Shown here: positions 50,893 through 61,900 of the stretch, piece after piece
How positions within the stretch are numbered: position 1 is the first letter of the stretch
How the letters are laid out: every line of letters begins with the position of its first letter
Source: Alistipes sp.
GTDB taxonomy: Bacteria > Bacteroidota > Bacteroidia > Bacteroidales > Rikenellaceae
Direction of reading: 5' to 3'
Length of the DNA stretch: 64,000 nt
Assembly (NCBI GenBank): GCA_021201825.1
Contig: JAJQED010000030.1
Coordinates: 1 to 64,000 of the forward strand
The notes under the pieces: model-generated
What the model was told of the DNA's origin: nothing
What the model saw: the letters and a program-made list of their open reading frames with translations, nothing else
Databases searched by the model: none
Translations under genes and position numbers: made by a program

Positions 50893-52065
50893 ATGAAAAG
50901 GGTGGTAATAGGACTTTCGGGCGGGGTGGATTCCTCGGTGGCGGCTTACCTGCTGAAAGAGCAGGGGTACGATGTGGTCGGGCTGTTCATGCGCAACTGG
51001 CACGACACGACCGGCACCCTCTCGGGGGACTGCCCGTGGCACGACGACCAGATGTTTGCCGAGTCGGTGGCCCGGCGGCTGGATATCCCGTTCCACTATA
51101 CCGACCTGAGCGACCAGTACCGGGAGAGGGTGGTGGACTACATGTTCAGCGAGTACGGTAAGGGCCGTACCCCTAACCCGGACGTACTATGTAACCGCGA
51201 GATAAAGTTCGACGTCTTCCTCGACGAGGCGCTGAAACTCGGGGCCGATTATGTGGCTACGGGTCATTACTGCCGTAAGGAGACCCTGCACCCCCCCGGC
51301 GGGGAGGTGTTCCGGTTGCTTGCCGGGGCCGACCCGGGCAAGGACCAGAGCTATTTCCTATGCCAGTTGTCCCAGCGCCAGTTGGCCTATGCCATGTTCC
51401 CGATCGGGGGGATGATGAAGTCCGAGGTCCGGGAGATCGCCGCACGGCAGAAGCTCTCCACGGCCAAACGCAAGGATTCGCAGGGGATATGTTTCGTCGG
51501 AAAGGTGGACCTGCCGGTCTTCCTGCAGCAGAAACTTGCCGTCAAAAAAGGCGACATCATAGAGATTCCCGCTTCATGGGCCGGATACGGCCGGGACACG
51601 GCCGGGGATTTGGACATCCTGCCGGCACCTTATATATATACGGCCGGGGACGGGAACCGGGTCGGCGAACATAACGGGGCGCACTTCTATACCATCGGCC
51701 AGCGCAAGGGGCTCAACGTGGGTGGAAAGCCCGAACCGTTGTTCGTAATAGCTACGGACGTGGATGCCAACATACTATTTGTCGGCCAGGGGCAGGGCCA
51801 TCCGGGACTTTTCCGCAAAGGGCTTTTTATCGGTGCGGAAGAAATGCACTGGATCCGGCCCGATATGCGGCTTGAGGTCGGGCAGAGCGGCAGGTTCTCG
51901 TTCCGGATACGTTACCGCCAGCCTTTGCAGGGCGGCACCCTGTATGTAACGGAAGAGGGAGGTTACATAATCTTCGACGAACCCCAGCGCGGGATCACCC
52001 CCGGGCAGTTCGCCGCGTGGTACGACGGGGATGAACTGGTAGGGTCCGGAGTAATATCGGCATAG
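50893..52065 (+). CDS. mnmA: tRNA-specific 2-thiouridylase MnmA
   Basis: Enzyme of 390 residues that thiolates the wobble uridine of tRNA-Glu, -Gln and -Lys. Start at [20 protein letters not shown], which carries the PP-loop SGGVDSS; a start six codons earlier is less likely. Catalytic Cys pair: one in [11 protein letters not shown], one in [17 protein letters not shown]. Downstream beta-barrel domains ([18 protein letters not shown]). The next gene starts one base after the stop, so both form a unit. Confidence 0.96.
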   Translation: MKRVVIGLSGGVDSSVAAYLLKEQGYDVVGLFMRNWHDTTGTLSGDCPWHDDQMFAESVARRLDIPFHYTDLSDQYRERVVDYMFSEYGKGRTPNPDVLCNREIKFDVFLDEALKLGADYVATGHYCRKETLHPPGGEVFRLLAGADPGKDQSYFLCQLSQRQLAYAMFPIGGMMKSEVREIAARQKLSTAKRKDSQGICFVGKVDLPVFLQQKLAVKKGDIIEIPASWAGYGRDTAGDLDILPAPYIYTAGDGNRVGEHNGAHFYTIGQRKGLNVGGKPEPLFVIATDVDANILFVGQGQGHPGLFRKGLFIGAEEMHWIRPDMRLEVGQSGRFSFRIRYRQPLQGGTLYVTEEGGYIIFDEPQRGITPGQFAAWYDGDELVGSGVISA

Positions 52066-53010
52066 ATGAGAACGGCGTGCCTGTTTCTATCGCTTTGTTT
52101 TGCAAGCGTCGCCTACGGCCAGCAGGACCGGATACTTACCGCCGGTTTCTGGAACGTGGAAAACCTTTACGATACCATACCGTCGCCCTTTTACGACGAT
52201 TCGGACTATACGCCGCAGGGCCGCCTGAAGTGGGACGGCGAAAAATACGGTAACAAACTTTCTAAGATCGCCGAGGTCCTCGACTCTCTGGCGCTCGACG
52301 TGGTCGGGCTCGCTGAGATCGAGAGCGAAGTAGCGGTGCGGGACCTTGTCCGCACGCTCGAAACCCCGTACAACTACATCCGCCTCACCGGTGGCGACAG
52401 CCGGGGGATGGGACTGGCCCTGCTTTACAAGGGCGATAAGTTCGTTCCCGATACGGCTTACCTCGTCCCGTCCGGCTTCTCGAGGGAGGTGCTTTATGTG
52501 CGGGGAGAATTGCTCGGCCTGCAGGTCGGTTTCATCGTTTGCCACCTCCCCTCGCGGCTCAACAGAAATTCCGTTCGGGAGCGGGCGATAAAAAGCCTTT
52601 CCGGTTTTATCTCGTCTCTACTCGACAGGGACCCGTCGGCGCAGCTCGTGGTGATGGGCGACTTTAACTGCGCGCCGGGTGAGAAACCGATGAAGAAATA
52701 TTTCCCGCGCGAATTCCCGGTGCCGCCGGGCATGGCCCCGGTCTTCTCGCCGTTCACCGATAAAGTGGCCAAAGGTTACGGCACGTATGCCTATCGCGGC
52801 CGCTGGAGCATGAGCGACAATATTTACCTTTCGCCCGGGTTTTTCCACGGTAACGGGTTTACCTATTTCGGATGCGGCATCTATATACGGCCTTACCTGC
52901 TGGATTACGATGATCCCTCGCGCCGCGGCTTCCCACTGAGGACATTCTCGGGCGGTAAGTACCGCAACGGCTACAGCGACCATCTCCCGGTTTATGTTAT
53001 TTTCGGTTGA
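52066..53010 (+). CDS. Secreted endonuclease/exonuclease/phosphatase-family protein
   Basis: Protein of 314 residues with a signal peptide (MRTACLFLSLCFASVAYG). EEP-fold motifs: GFWNVENLYDT (Asn), VVGLAEIESE (Glu metal ligand), FIVCHLPSR (His), VVMGDFNCAPGEKP (Asp/Asn), and a late NGYSDHLPVYVIF (catalytic His). Start follows the mnmA stop directly. Such secreted family members hydrolyse nucleic acids or phosphoesters; the substrate is not evident. It shares no obvious pathway with mnmA. Confidence 0.9.
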   Translation: MRTACLFLSLCFASVAYGQQDRILTAGFWNVENLYDTIPSPFYDDSDYTPQGRLKWDGEKYGNKLSKIAEVLDSLALDVVGLAEIESEVAVRDLVRTLETPYNYIRLTGGDSRGMGLALLYKGDKFVPDTAYLVPSGFSREVLYVRGELLGLQVGFIVCHLPSRLNRNSVRERAIKSLSGFISSLLDRDPSAQLVVMGDFNCAPGEKPMKKYFPREFPVPPGMAPVFSPFTDKVAKGYGTYAYRGRWSMSDNIYLSPGFFHGNGFTYFGCGIYIRPYLLDYDDPSRRGFPLRTFSGGKYRNGYSDHLPVYVIFG

Positions 53011-53175
53011 GGTCGGAGTTTTACGGTATTGACAGTCTACGCGGTTTTTCCCTTGCCGCTGTCTTTTAAAGGAGATTTCGGATGATATTGACAGCCGGTT
53101 ACGGGCACCCCTGTGCCGGCCTTACAAATTCTGCTTGGGCCGACGCTCGGCGGCCGATAAAAGCCCCCGGGCCAA

Positions 53176-53469
53176 TTATTTAAGGATCACGCTTCGGATC
53201 ACGTCGGCACCCACCGCCCGGTTAATGGCGTCCCGCAGGGCGTCCCGCTGCATAAACAGCTCGCTGCGCAGGACCGAGGAGGATAGCTTTGCGGTAAGTA
53301 TCCCGTTTTTCACGGTGACAGACAAGGTATAGGCCGCAGCCGCCGGTCCGACCACCGTTGCCCAATATTCCGCCGCCCTCGCTTCGGCCAGGCCCCGCGA
53401 CACCTTTGGGCTGTTCTTAACGAAATCCCCCCACAAATCGCCTATACGCATCGGCACCGTCTTTCTCAT
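53176..53469 (-). CDS. DciA-like (DUF721) protein
   Basis: Small protein of 97 residues with the DUF721 core: WATVVGPAAAAYTLSVTVKN and LSSSVLRSELFMQRDALRDAIN. DciA proteins load the replicative helicase in many bacteria that lack DnaC. The gene overlaps recF by four bases (ATGA), as is often seen. The N-terminal MRKTVPMRIGDLWGDF is typical. Whether this short form loads helicase is inferred from the family. Confidence 0.88.
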   Translation of the reverse strand: MRKTVPMRIGDLWGDFVKNSPKVSRGLAEARAAEYWATVVGPAAAAYTLSVTVKNGILTAKLSSSVLRSELFMQRDALRDAINRAVGADVIRSVILK

Positions 53470-54560
53470 TGCCCCGTGACCTCCCCGTTAGTGACCGTGA
53501 ACAGCGAATGCTCCTCGCCGATACCTGCGAGGATCTTCTCCAGCCTCGAGCGGCTGCATTCCGAAATGAATATCTGGCCGAACCTCTCTCCCGAGACGAG
53601 CCTCAGCAGGTTGGCTACCCTGCCGGAGTCGAGCTTGTCGAACACGTCGTCCAGCAGCAGCAGGGGCTTTTCTCCCTTTTCCTGTGCGACCAAGACGTAT
53701 TGGGCAAGTTTCAATGCCACGAGGAACGACTTCTGCTGACCCTGCGAGCCGTATTTGCGCAGGGCCATCCCGCCGATTTTCATTTTCAGGTCGTCCCTGT
53801 GGACGCCCGAAGTGGTGAATCCCATTATGCGGTCTTTCTCGGCCGACCGGGCCAGCAGTTCTTCGAACGGGCAGTCGTTCAGCTCCGAGCGGTATTCGAG
53901 CGATACCTGCTCCCGGTCCCCCGACAACTCGCCGTAGAACTCGCCCGTCAGCGGGGCCAGTTTATCAGCCAGCTCCCGGCGCATTGCGTGGATAACGTTG
54001 CCGGCCTCGGTGAGCTGAAAGTCCAGTATCTCGAGGATGTCCTGCTTCGGGGAGTCGTCTTTAAGCAGCCGGTTTCGCTCCGCAAGGATATTGTTGTATC
54101 GCACGGCGGCCGAGAGGTACCCGCGGTCCACCTGCGATAGGAACGAGTTCATATACCGGCGCCGCTCCTCGGCGGCGTCCGTCACCAGGAACGAATCGGC
54201 CGGGGATACGATCACAACGGGGAACAGCCCTATATGCTCCGAGAGCTTGCCGTACTCCTTGCCGTTGCGCTTGAGGCTCTTGCCGGCACCTTTCTTAAAG
54301 GAGCATACGACCGTCTCTTTCCTGTCACCGTCTGTCTTGTACTGCCCGTCCAGGACGAAGAAGTCGCTGTCGTGGTTGACGCACTGGGCGTCCGACATGG
54401 TGAGTGAACTGCGGCAAACCGAGAGGTAATGCACGGCGTCGATAAGGTTGGTCTTGCCCGCGCCGTTGTCACCCACGAAACAGTTGATCCGCCGTGGGAA
54501 CTCCACGACGGCCTCCCCTATGTTCTTAAACCCGAGTATGGACAACCTCTGTAAATGCAT
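53466..54560 (-). CDS. recF: DNA replication/repair protein RecF
   Basis: SMC-like ATPase of 364 residues in recombinational repair of gaps and stalled forks. Walker A in CFVGDNGAGKTNLIDAVHYL; ABC-type signature near FTTSGVHRDDLKMKIGG; Walker B in PLLLLDDVFDKLDSGR. Length is standard. Start MHLQRLSILGFKN is typical. The DciA-like gene overlaps its stop, so both are co-translated. Confidence 0.96.
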   Translation of the reverse strand: MHLQRLSILGFKNIGEAVVEFPRRINCFVGDNGAGKTNLIDAVHYLSVCRSSLTMSDAQCVNHDSDFFVLDGQYKTDGDRKETVVCSFKKGAGKSLKRNGKEYGKLSEHIGLFPVVIVSPADSFLVTDAAEERRRYMNSFLSQVDRGYLSAAVRYNNILAERNRLLKDDSPKQDILEILDFQLTEAGNVIHAMRRELADKLAPLTGEFYGELSGDREQVSLEYRSELNDCPFEELLARSAEKDRIMGFTTSGVHRDDLKMKIGGMALRKYGSQGQQKSFLVALKLAQYVLVAQEKGEKPLLLLDDVFDKLDSGRVANLLRLVSGERFGQIFISECSRSRLEKILAGIGEEHSLFTVTNGEVTGQ

Positions 54561-54626
54561 CCCCCAAAGTTACCTATAATTTCGTTACGGTCCGGGCCTC
54601 TCCGCCCGCTTGCTGGCCGCCGGGCC

Positions 54627-54659
54627 AAAAAAATCCGCCCGCGCATGGGGCACGGGCGG
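54627..54659 (-). terminator. Terminator of typA
   Basis: CCGCCCG (54635-54641) and CGGGCGG (54653-54659); on the minus strand the hairpin is followed by seven T. Confidence 0.75.
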
Positions 54660-54682
54660 CGATAGGAAATAAGGAGGCGGGG

Positions 54683-56482
54683 TTATTTGCCGCCCCTTTT
54701 ACGGTCGGTCTCCGAGAGGAGTATCTTTCGCAGGCGGATGAATTTCGGGGTCACTTCCACGTATTCGTCCTCCTTGATATATTCGAGGGCTTCCTCGAGC
54801 GAGAAGATCACCGGCGGGGCGATACTCATCTTCTCGTCCGAGCCGCTGGCCCGCATGTTGGTGAGTTTCTTGCTCTTGGTAAGGTTAACGGTCATGTCGT
54901 CGCTGCGGGTGTTCTCGCCGACCACCTGGCCGCAGTAAATTTCGTCGCCGGGCGATACGAAGAACTTGCCCCTGTCCTGGAGTTTGTTGATGGCGTAGGC
55001 ATAGGCCTGCCCGGTCTCCATTGCGATTATGGAACCGTTTATACGCATCTCGATCTCCCCCTTGTAGGGTTCGAATCCCTTGAGGCGGTGGGACATTATG
55101 GCCTCCCCGGCGGTGGCCGTGAGCATATTGCTCCGCAGGCCGATGATCCCGCGCGAGGGTATCTCGAATTCGAGCCGTGTGCGGTCGCCCACGGTCTCCA
55201 TATTAAGCAGCGTGCCTTTACGTTTGGTCGTCAGCTCGATAGCCTTGCCCGAGTACTCTTCCGGCAGGTCGATGGTCAGCTCCTCGACCGGTTCGCACTT
55301 TTTGCCCTCTATCTGCCGGATTATCACCTGCGGCTGGCCCACCTGCAGTTCGTAGCCTTCGCGGCGCATGGTTTCTATCAGCACCGACAGGTGCAGTACG
55401 CCCCGGCCGTAAACCACGAAGCTGTCCGCCGTGGCACCCGGTTCTACCCGCAGGGCGAGGTTCTTCTCCAGCTCCCTGTCCAGCCGCTCCTTGAGGTGGC
55501 GCGAGGTGACGAATTTGCCGTCCTTGCCGAAGAACGGCGAGTCGTTGATGGTAAAGAGCATACTCATCGTAGGCTCGTCTATGGCGATGGGTTCCAGCGG
55601 TTCCGGGTTCTCGTAGTCACAGATGGTATCCCCGATCTCGAACCCCTCGATACCTACAAGGGCGCAAATTTCGCCGCATTCGACCCGCTCGGCCTTGCCT
55701 TTGCCCAGCCCCTCGAAAGTCATCAGCTCCTTGATGCGGGTCTTGACCATCGTGACCCCGTCGCGCTTGGCAAGGGTTACGGGCATCCCGTTGGCCAGCG
55801 AACCGCGCGTGAGTTTGCCCACGGCGATACGGCCCACGTACGGCGAGTGTTCGAGCGAGGTGATCAGCAGCTGCGGGGTTCCCTCGACTATGGCCGGTGC
55901 CGGTATCTCGTCTATGATGGTATCCAGAAGAGGGGTGATGCTTTCCGTGCGTTCGTTCCATTTGTGGGACATCCATCCCTGCTTGGCACTGCCGTATATG
56001 GTCTTGAAATCCAACTGGTCCTCCGTGGCGTCGAGCGTGAACATCAGGTCGAAAACCTGCTCGTGAACCACGTCCGGACGGCAGTTGGGCTTGTCCACCT
56101 TGTTTATGACCACGATGGGTTTCTTACCTAGGGCCAGGGCTTTCTGGAGTACGAACCGCATCTGGGGCATAGTCCCCTCGAAAGCGTCCACCAGCAGTAA
56201 TACTCCGTCCGCCATATTGAGCACGCGTTCTACCTCGCCCCCGAAATCGGAGTGCCCCGGGGTGTCTATGATGTTGATCTTGTAGCCGTTATAGTTAACG
56301 GAAACGTTCTTGGAGAGGATCGTTATGCCGCGTTCCCGCTCCAGATCGTTGTTGTCCATGATCAGCTCCCCCGCTCCGGAATTCTCCCGCAGCAGGTTTC
56401 CCTGGTAGATCATTTTGTCCACCAGCGTTGTCTTCCCATGGTCCACATGGGCTATGATCGCTATGTTCCTTATTTTGTCCAT
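54683..56482 (-). CDS. typA: Ribosome-associated GTPase TypA/BipA
   Basis: Translation-factor GTPase of 599 residues. G1 in [15 protein letters not shown]2 in [13 protein letters not shown]3 in [13 protein letters not shown]4 in [13 protein letters not shown]-like domains II, III and V and the family-specific C-terminal domain follow (with [19 protein letters not shown]). It acts in 50S assembly and stress at low temperature in other bacteria. Full length. The promoter is on the far side of a 200-nt GC-rich leader. Confidence 0.97.
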   Translation of the reverse strand: MDKIRNIAIIAHVDHGKTTLVDKMIYQGNLLRENSGAGELIMDNNDLERERGITILSKNVSVNYNGYKINIIDTPGHSDFGGEVERVLNMADGVLLLVDAFEGTMPQMRFVLQKALALGKKPIVVINKVDKPNCRPDVVHEQVFDLMFTLDATEDQLDFKTIYGSAKQGWMSHKWNERTESITPLLDTIIDEIPAPAIVEGTPQLLITSLEHSPYVGRIAVGKLTRGSLANGMPVTLAKRDGVTMVKTRIKELMTFEGLGKGKAERVECGEICALVGIEGFEIGDTICDYENPEPLEPIAIDEPTMSMLFTINDSPFFGKDGKFVTSRHLKERLDRELEKNLALRVEPGATADSFVVYGRGVLHLSVLIETMRREGYELQVGQPQVIIRQIEGKKCEPVEELTIDLPEEYSGKAIELTTKRKGTLLNMETVGDRTRLEFEIPSRGIIGLRSNMLTATAGEAIMSHRLKGFEPYKGEIEMRINGSIIAMETGQAYAYAINKLQDRGKFFVSPGDEIYCGQVVGENTRSDDMTVNLTKSKKLTNMRASGSDEKMSIAPPVIFSLEEALEYIKEDEYVEVTPKFIRLRKILLSETDRKRGGK

Positions 56483-56701
56483 ATCTGATTATAAACGTAT
56501 TACCCCTGGGGTCTATTATCCCTCGCCGTGCCCGAAACCGCCGGGTTCGGGGTTGCGGCTCCGGCTGGCCGGAGGCCCGTGCTGGAAAAGGGACCTGGGA
56601 TCGGGCCGGGGGCGGTATGCCCCGCCCGGGGACGGTGCCGGTTACCGGCAGGCAGGATAATTAGGTGCAGGGTAATAGCAGGTTGTCAAAATTAACGCGG
56701 G

Positions 56702-56709
56702 CAAAGGTA
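56702..56709 (-). promoter_or_regulatory. -7 box of typA
   Basis: CAAAGGTA on plus reads TACCTTTG on minus. Transcription would begin near 56695, about 210 nt before the ATG, giving a long GC-rich leader (56483-56690), which could hold structure; no known riboswitch was recognised. Confidence 0.55.
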
Positions 56710-56729
56710 CGAATAAAATATCCAAACGC

Positions 56730-56737
56730 TATCTTTG
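56730..56737 (+). promoter_or_regulatory. -7 box of aroB
   Basis: TATCTTTG, exact TAnnTTTG, 26 bases before the aroB ATG and back to back with the typA box (56702-56709). Confidence 0.6.
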
Positions 56738-56763
56738 CCGGTGAGTAAAACTCTGATGAAAGG

Positions 56764-57804
56764 ATGAAAGAAGTTGTAGAGGTAGCCCGGCAGTCCGGGG
56801 GAGTGTCACGGGTGATGATAGGCGATGTGCTGGGAGAGCTAGAGAGTCTGCTTGCGGGGCGCCGGACGGTGATCGTGACCGACTCCAACGTCCACAGGCG
56901 TTACAGGGAGCTCATAGACCCGTACGAACATATCATCATCGGCATGGGCGAGACCAACAAGACTCTGGTCACCATGGAGAAGATATACCGCGAGCTGGTG
57001 GCCCTCGGGGCCGACCGCAATACGTTCCTGCTCGGCTTCGGGGGCGGCATCGTTACCGATATCACGGGGTTTGCCGCATCTACCTATATGAGGGGAGTGC
57101 CGTTCGGCTTTATCGCCTCCACGCTGCTGGCGCAGGTGGACGCGAGCGTTGGGGGCAAGAACGGGGTGAACCTGGACGGGTACAAGAATATGGTCGGCAC
57201 GTTCAACCAGCCCGAATTCGTGCTGTGCGACCTCGGCCTGCTGGATACCCTTTCCGACAGGGAATTCGCCGCAGGGTGCGCCGAGATCGTCAAATCGGGC
57301 ATCATCGCCGACCCGGCGCTGTTCGCCATGTTCGAGAAATACCCGCTCGCGAAACTGCGGGCCAACAAAAAATTGCTTCTCAAGGCCGTAACCGGCGCCG
57401 TTAGGGTGAAGGCCGACATCGTAGGCCGGGACGAAAAAGAGGCGGGCGAAAGGCGGAAGCTCAACCTGGGGCATACGTTCGGCCATGCCATCGAGAAGAC
57501 CACTTCCGACTTCCTGCACGGCGAGGCGGTAGCCATAGGTATGGTCACCGCATCGGCCATGGCGGCCCATTACGGTTTGATCGACCGTGAGGTCGTCGAC
57601 CGCATCGGAAAGGCACTTGCCAATGCCGGCCTGCCGACCTCGAGCGGTATCGACCCCAAGAGGCTGTTCAAGGCGCTGGTAATGGACAAGAAGCGGGAGA
57701 ACGAGGATATCCACCTGGTCCTGCCTGCGGGGATCGGGGAGTGTGTCGTACGTAAGACGGCGTTTCCCGAGCTTGAAGAGATCATGCCGGGAATACCCTG
57801 CTAA
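56764..57804 (+). CDS. aroB: 3-dehydroquinate synthase
   Basis: Shikimate pathway enzyme of 346 residues, NAD+- and metal-dependent. Motifs: NTFLLGFGGGIVTDITGFAA (NAD/phosphate binding), STLLAQVDASVGGKNGVNLD, GCAEIVKSGIIADP (metal Glu), NLGHTFGHAIEKTT and LHGEAVAIGM (metal His). Length and order are normal. The following protein gene begins 12 nt after its stop, so the two are probably co-transcribed. Chorismate made downstream also feeds the trp genes at the right end of the window. Confidence 0.96.
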   Translation: MKEVVEVARQSGGVSRVMIGDVLGELESLLAGRRTVIVTDSNVHRRYRELIDPYEHIIIGMGETNKTLVTMEKIYRELVALGADRNTFLLGFGGGIVTDITGFAASTYMRGVPFGFIASTLLAQVDASVGGKNGVNLDGYKNMVGTFNQPEFVLCDLGLLDTLSDREFAAGCAEIVKSGIIADPALFAMFEKYPLAKLRANKKLLLKAVTGAVRVKADIVGRDEKEAGERRKLNLGHTFGHAIEKTTSDFLHGEAVAIGMVTASAMAAHYGLIDREVVDRIGKALANAGLPTSSGIDPKRLFKALVMDKKRENEDIHLVLPAGIGECVVRKTAFPELEEIMPGIPC

Positions 57805-57816
57805 TATATTCCGTCT

Positions 57817-58716
57817 ATGAAAAAATTCATTGTGCCGCTTCTGCTGCTTGCCGGCATCGGTTTGTCGCATGCACAGGTAACCGTAAACTGCACTGTGCGC
57901 AACGCCGGCGGCGAACCCCTCGGATATGCTACGGCTTACTGTCCCAACAACGAATCGGGCGTCGCCGCCGATGCCCAGGGGGAACTATCCATTGAGGTGG
58001 AGAGCGTGACCGATACCCTGCAGTTTTCAATGCTGGGCTATAAGCCGTTGGTGGTAAGTGTTACGGCCGTGCTGGAGGACCCGACGGTTGTCTTGGAGCC
58101 GCAGGGCTATGAGATAAACGAGGTAGTTGTCACGGACATAAATCCTTACGAACCGTTGCTGCGGACCAAGACAATTAAGATGCAAATGGCCGGATCGCCA
58201 GGGAAGATACTGCTTGTCAAAGTGAACAACCCTGTATGGAGCGGCAGGACAATATCGAAAATTATAGCGGAGAAAAACCCGGTCTCGCCACCTACGGATA
58301 ATAAGAAAAATAAAAAGGAGAAAGCCGAACCCCCGACCTGCAATCTTCGGTGCCGAGTTTTTGCCGTCGGTGCGGACGGGCTGCCTGCCCATGACCTGCT
58401 TTTAGACAATATCCTTGCAGAATTCACTCCGGAGTCGGAATTTATAGAGGTTGACCTGTCCGGGTACGATATCGAGATCCCCTCCGGAGGTATGTTCGTC
58501 GGGTTCGAATGGCTACCCGTAACGCAAACCTATACTTTCCGGACTTTTATACGACCGTTCATAAAAATGACGGACTCTTCGGATAACGTCTACACAATCC
58601 TGGGTACCATCAAAGGTGAATGGGAATGGATGGATTTCGCCGCATGGAAAAAAGAGATCCCGTTCTTTATCTCCAAGAAAACCCGCAACGCCAAGATCGG
58701 TATCGAAGTGGAGTGA
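57817..58716 (+). CDS. Secreted protein with carboxypeptidase-like regulatory domain
   Basis: Protein of 299 residues with a signal peptide (MKKFIVPLLLLAGIGLSHAQ). A transthyretin-like/carboxypeptidase-like regulatory domain occupies about 20-105 (NCTVRNAGGEPLGYATAY, LQFSMLGYKPLVVSV). A Lys/Pro-rich linker (about 160-172) leads to a C-terminal beta domain (VDLSGYDIEIPSGGMFVGFE). It lacks plug and barrel, so it is not a truncated TonB receptor in the usual sense; similar secreted proteins are common in Bacteroidota. Function unknown. It follows aroB after 12 nt. Confidence 0.8.
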   Translation: MKKFIVPLLLLAGIGLSHAQVTVNCTVRNAGGEPLGYATAYCPNNESGVAADAQGELSIEVESVTDTLQFSMLGYKPLVVSVTAVLEDPTVVLEPQGYEINEVVVTDINPYEPLLRTKTIKMQMAGSPGKILLVKVNNPVWSGRTISKIIAEKNPVSPPTDNKKNKKEKAEPPTCNLRCRVFAVGADGLPAHDLLLDNILAEFTPESEFIEVDLSGYDIEIPSGGMFVGFEWLPVTQTYTFRTFIRPFIKMTDSSDNVYTILGTIKGEWEWMDFAAWKKEIPFFISKKTRNAKIGIEVE

Positions 58717-58870
58717 CGCAGGCCGGCCGGACCGGTCGGGTTCGCCGTGAACGGCAGACCTTTTCAAAAGTCCCCCGGAGTAGGCGGGGACTGCTGTTTA
58801 AGGTCTTCGTAATTTGAACTTACGGGTGATTTTCTTATCCGTAACCGGCGCTTATTAGTAAAAAAATGAT

Positions 58871-58878
58871 TAGTTTTG
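58871..58878 (+). promoter_or_regulatory. -7 box of secDF
   Basis: TAGTTTTG, exact TAnnTTTG, 81 bases before the secDF ATG. Confidence 0.6.
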
Positions 58879-58959
58879 CAGTCCGCCTTTTACGGCCCGC
58901 CCCAAAAGGCTAATTTTTAAGGGAATAAAATCTATAGATTATAAATAAACTCAAACAAA

Positions 58960-61900
58960 ATGCAGAATAAAGGTGCACTTAAATTATTGGTGGTCCTGCT
59001 CGTGATCGCCTGTGCTTACCAGCTTTCGTTCACTTTGGTCACCCGTTCCGTCGAGAAAAAGGCGGCGCGGTACGCCATGCAGTTCCCCGAGGAGGAACGG
59101 GCCGAGAGGGAACAGAACTACCTGGACTCCATCAGGACCAAAACCGTCTACAACCTCGGTTTTATCAAATACAATTACCGCGAGTGTAAGGAAAAAGAGA
59201 TAAACCTCGGCCTTGACCTCAAGGGCGGGATGAACGTGATCCTGGAGATATCCACCGAAGACGTGGTGGTGGCCCTGTTCAATAACAGCAAGGACCCGGA
59301 GTTCCTGCAGGCCATTGCGCAGGCTAAGGAAGCTACCGGTTCGGAGGACTTTATTACCCGCTTCGCACGGGCTTACAACGAGATCAGCGGCGGTGCACCG
59401 CTGGCAACCATATTCAACACCCCGGAGCTGCGTCACCAGATCAGCCTCAACTCTTCTAACGAAGAGGTGATCCGCGTTATCCGGCAGCAGGCTGACGGCG
59501 CCATCGCCAACTCGTTCAACGTGCTCAGCAGCCGTATAGACCGCTTCGGTGTTACCCAGCCCAATATCCAGCGTATCGAGGGATCGGGCCGCATATTGGT
59601 GGAGCTTCCGGGCGTTAAGGAGCCGGAGCGTGTACGCAAGCTGCTGCAAGGTACAGCTTCGCTCGAATTCTGGGCGACTTACGATAACCTCGACATACTT
59701 CCCATACTTGACCAGGCCAACAGCCTGCTCCGTGAAATAGAAAAGGCGGCAGGTACTTCCGTCGTGGCCGAAGAAGAACCGGCAGAGATTGAAGCCGTTG
59801 AAGAAGTAGCGGAGGTTGACGGGGAAAGCGGGGAGGTCAACGAACTTATCGCCGCCCTGGAACAGAGGGACAGCCTCGGGTTGGTGCTTCCCGAAATTTC
59901 TAACCCGCTATTCGACAAACTTATCCCCACTATCGACGCCCAGACCATGCAGCCGTTCTCCAGCCCGGTGATCGGTACCGCATATTCGTACGATACCACG
60001 GCGGTGATGAACTACCTCAATATGCCGCAGGTACGTGCACTTCTTCCCCGGGAGATCAAATTGATGTGGGACGTAAAGGAATACGTGGACCGCAACGGCA
60101 ACGAGACGGGGATGTACCAGCTCTATGCCATCAAGTCCAACACCCGTGACGGCCTGCCGCCCCTGGACGGGGGTGCCATCATGGAGGCCCGTCCGCAGTA
60201 TAGCCAGTACGGGTCCGCCGCCGAGGTTCACATGACCATGAACGGAGAGGGCGCGACCAAATGGGCGAGGCTCACGGCCGACAATATAAACGGCTTTATC
60301 GCCGTAGTGCTCGACGGGTTCGTTTATTCGGCCCCGGTCGTAAGGAATGAGATCACGGGCGGAAGCTCGGTAATCTCGGGTAATTTTACGATACAGGAGG
60401 CTACCGACCTTGCCAACGTGCTCAAATCGGGTAAACTCCCCGCCCCGGCACGTATAATCCAGGACACCGTAGTGGGTCCGTCACTGGGCCGCGAGTCCAT
60501 CAACTCGAGTATGTTCTCTTTCGGCCTGGCTTTCCTGCTGGTGCTGATATACATGATAATATTCTACAGCGGTGCCGGCCTGGTGGCAAGTATCGCCCTT
60601 ATCGCCAACCTGTTCTTTATGTTCGGGGTGCTGGCGTCGTTCGGCGCGGTGCTGACCCTGCCGGGTATCGCCGGTATCGTGCTGACCATGGGTATGGCGG
60701 TGGATGCCAACGTTATCATATACGAAAGGATCAAGGAGGAACTTCGCGGGGGTAAAGGCCTTTCCGCGGCGGTTCAGGCTGGTTTCAAAAATGCCACATC
60801 GGCGATCCTCGACTCCAACATAACGACCATGATCACGGCCATCGTGCTGTTCATGTTCGGTGTCGGTCCGGTTCGCGGGTTCGCCACCACGCTCATAATC
60901 GGTATCCTTACCTCGCTGTTCTGTGCGTTCTTCATCACCCGGATGATCATCAACTGGAGGGTGTCGAGTGGCCATAACGTTAAGTTCTCGACCCGCTTCA
61001 CCGAGAACTTCCTGGCCAATACCAAAATCGATTTCCTCAGGATCCGCAAAATATCCTACGCCATATCGCTGGGCCTTATCCTTATCGCCGTCGGTTTCCT
61101 TGCCACTAAGGGACTCAACTACGGGGTTGACTTTACGGGGGGCCGTTCCTATGTGGTGAAGTTCGACCGTGACGTAACGGCGGACGAGGTGCGCGAGAGC
61201 ATCGCGGATGTATTTGCCGAGGCGCCCGGAGACGATGCCGAAAAGAGTGTGTCTGTGGTGCAGTACGGTCCGGCCAACCAGATGCGTATCGTGACCCAGT
61301 ACCGGGCAAACGACGATTCGGCCGATGCAACCGAGGAGGTTGGCCAGTTGGTTTACGAAGCGATGAACCCGCTTTATGCCACCGCCCTCAGCCCCGAAGA
61401 GTTCGCAACTACTTCCATCAATGAATACGGTATTATCACCGAGGAGAAAGTCGGCGCTACGATAGCTCACGAAACTATCCGCAATTCGTTCATCGCCGTG
61501 TTCTTCAGTCTTCTTGCAATCGGTATCTATGTGATGATCAGGTTCAAGAGGTGGCAGTGGGGTGCCGGTAGCGTTATCGCGCTGGCACACGATGCGTTCC
61601 TGACCATCGGGCTGTTCTCGATCTTCTACGGCGTGCTGCCGTTCACCATCGAGGTCGACCAGGCATTCATAGCCGCGATACTTACCATTATCGGTTACTC
61701 GATAAACGACAAGGTGGTTATCTTCGACCGTATCCGTGAGAACCACGAGCTGTATCCCAAGCGGTCGATCGCCGAAAATATCAATAACGCGATAAACAGT
61801 ACCCTGTCCCGTACGATCAATACGTCGGGGACGACCTTTGTGGTACTGCTCGCCATCTTCCTGTTCGGCGGCGAGGTGATCCGTGGGTTCATCTTCGCTC

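Noticed and set aside
53020-53100. Repeated ATTGACAG near the end of the nuclease-family gene
   Set aside because: Two short copies in unrelated context; chance cannot be excluded and no function is suggested.
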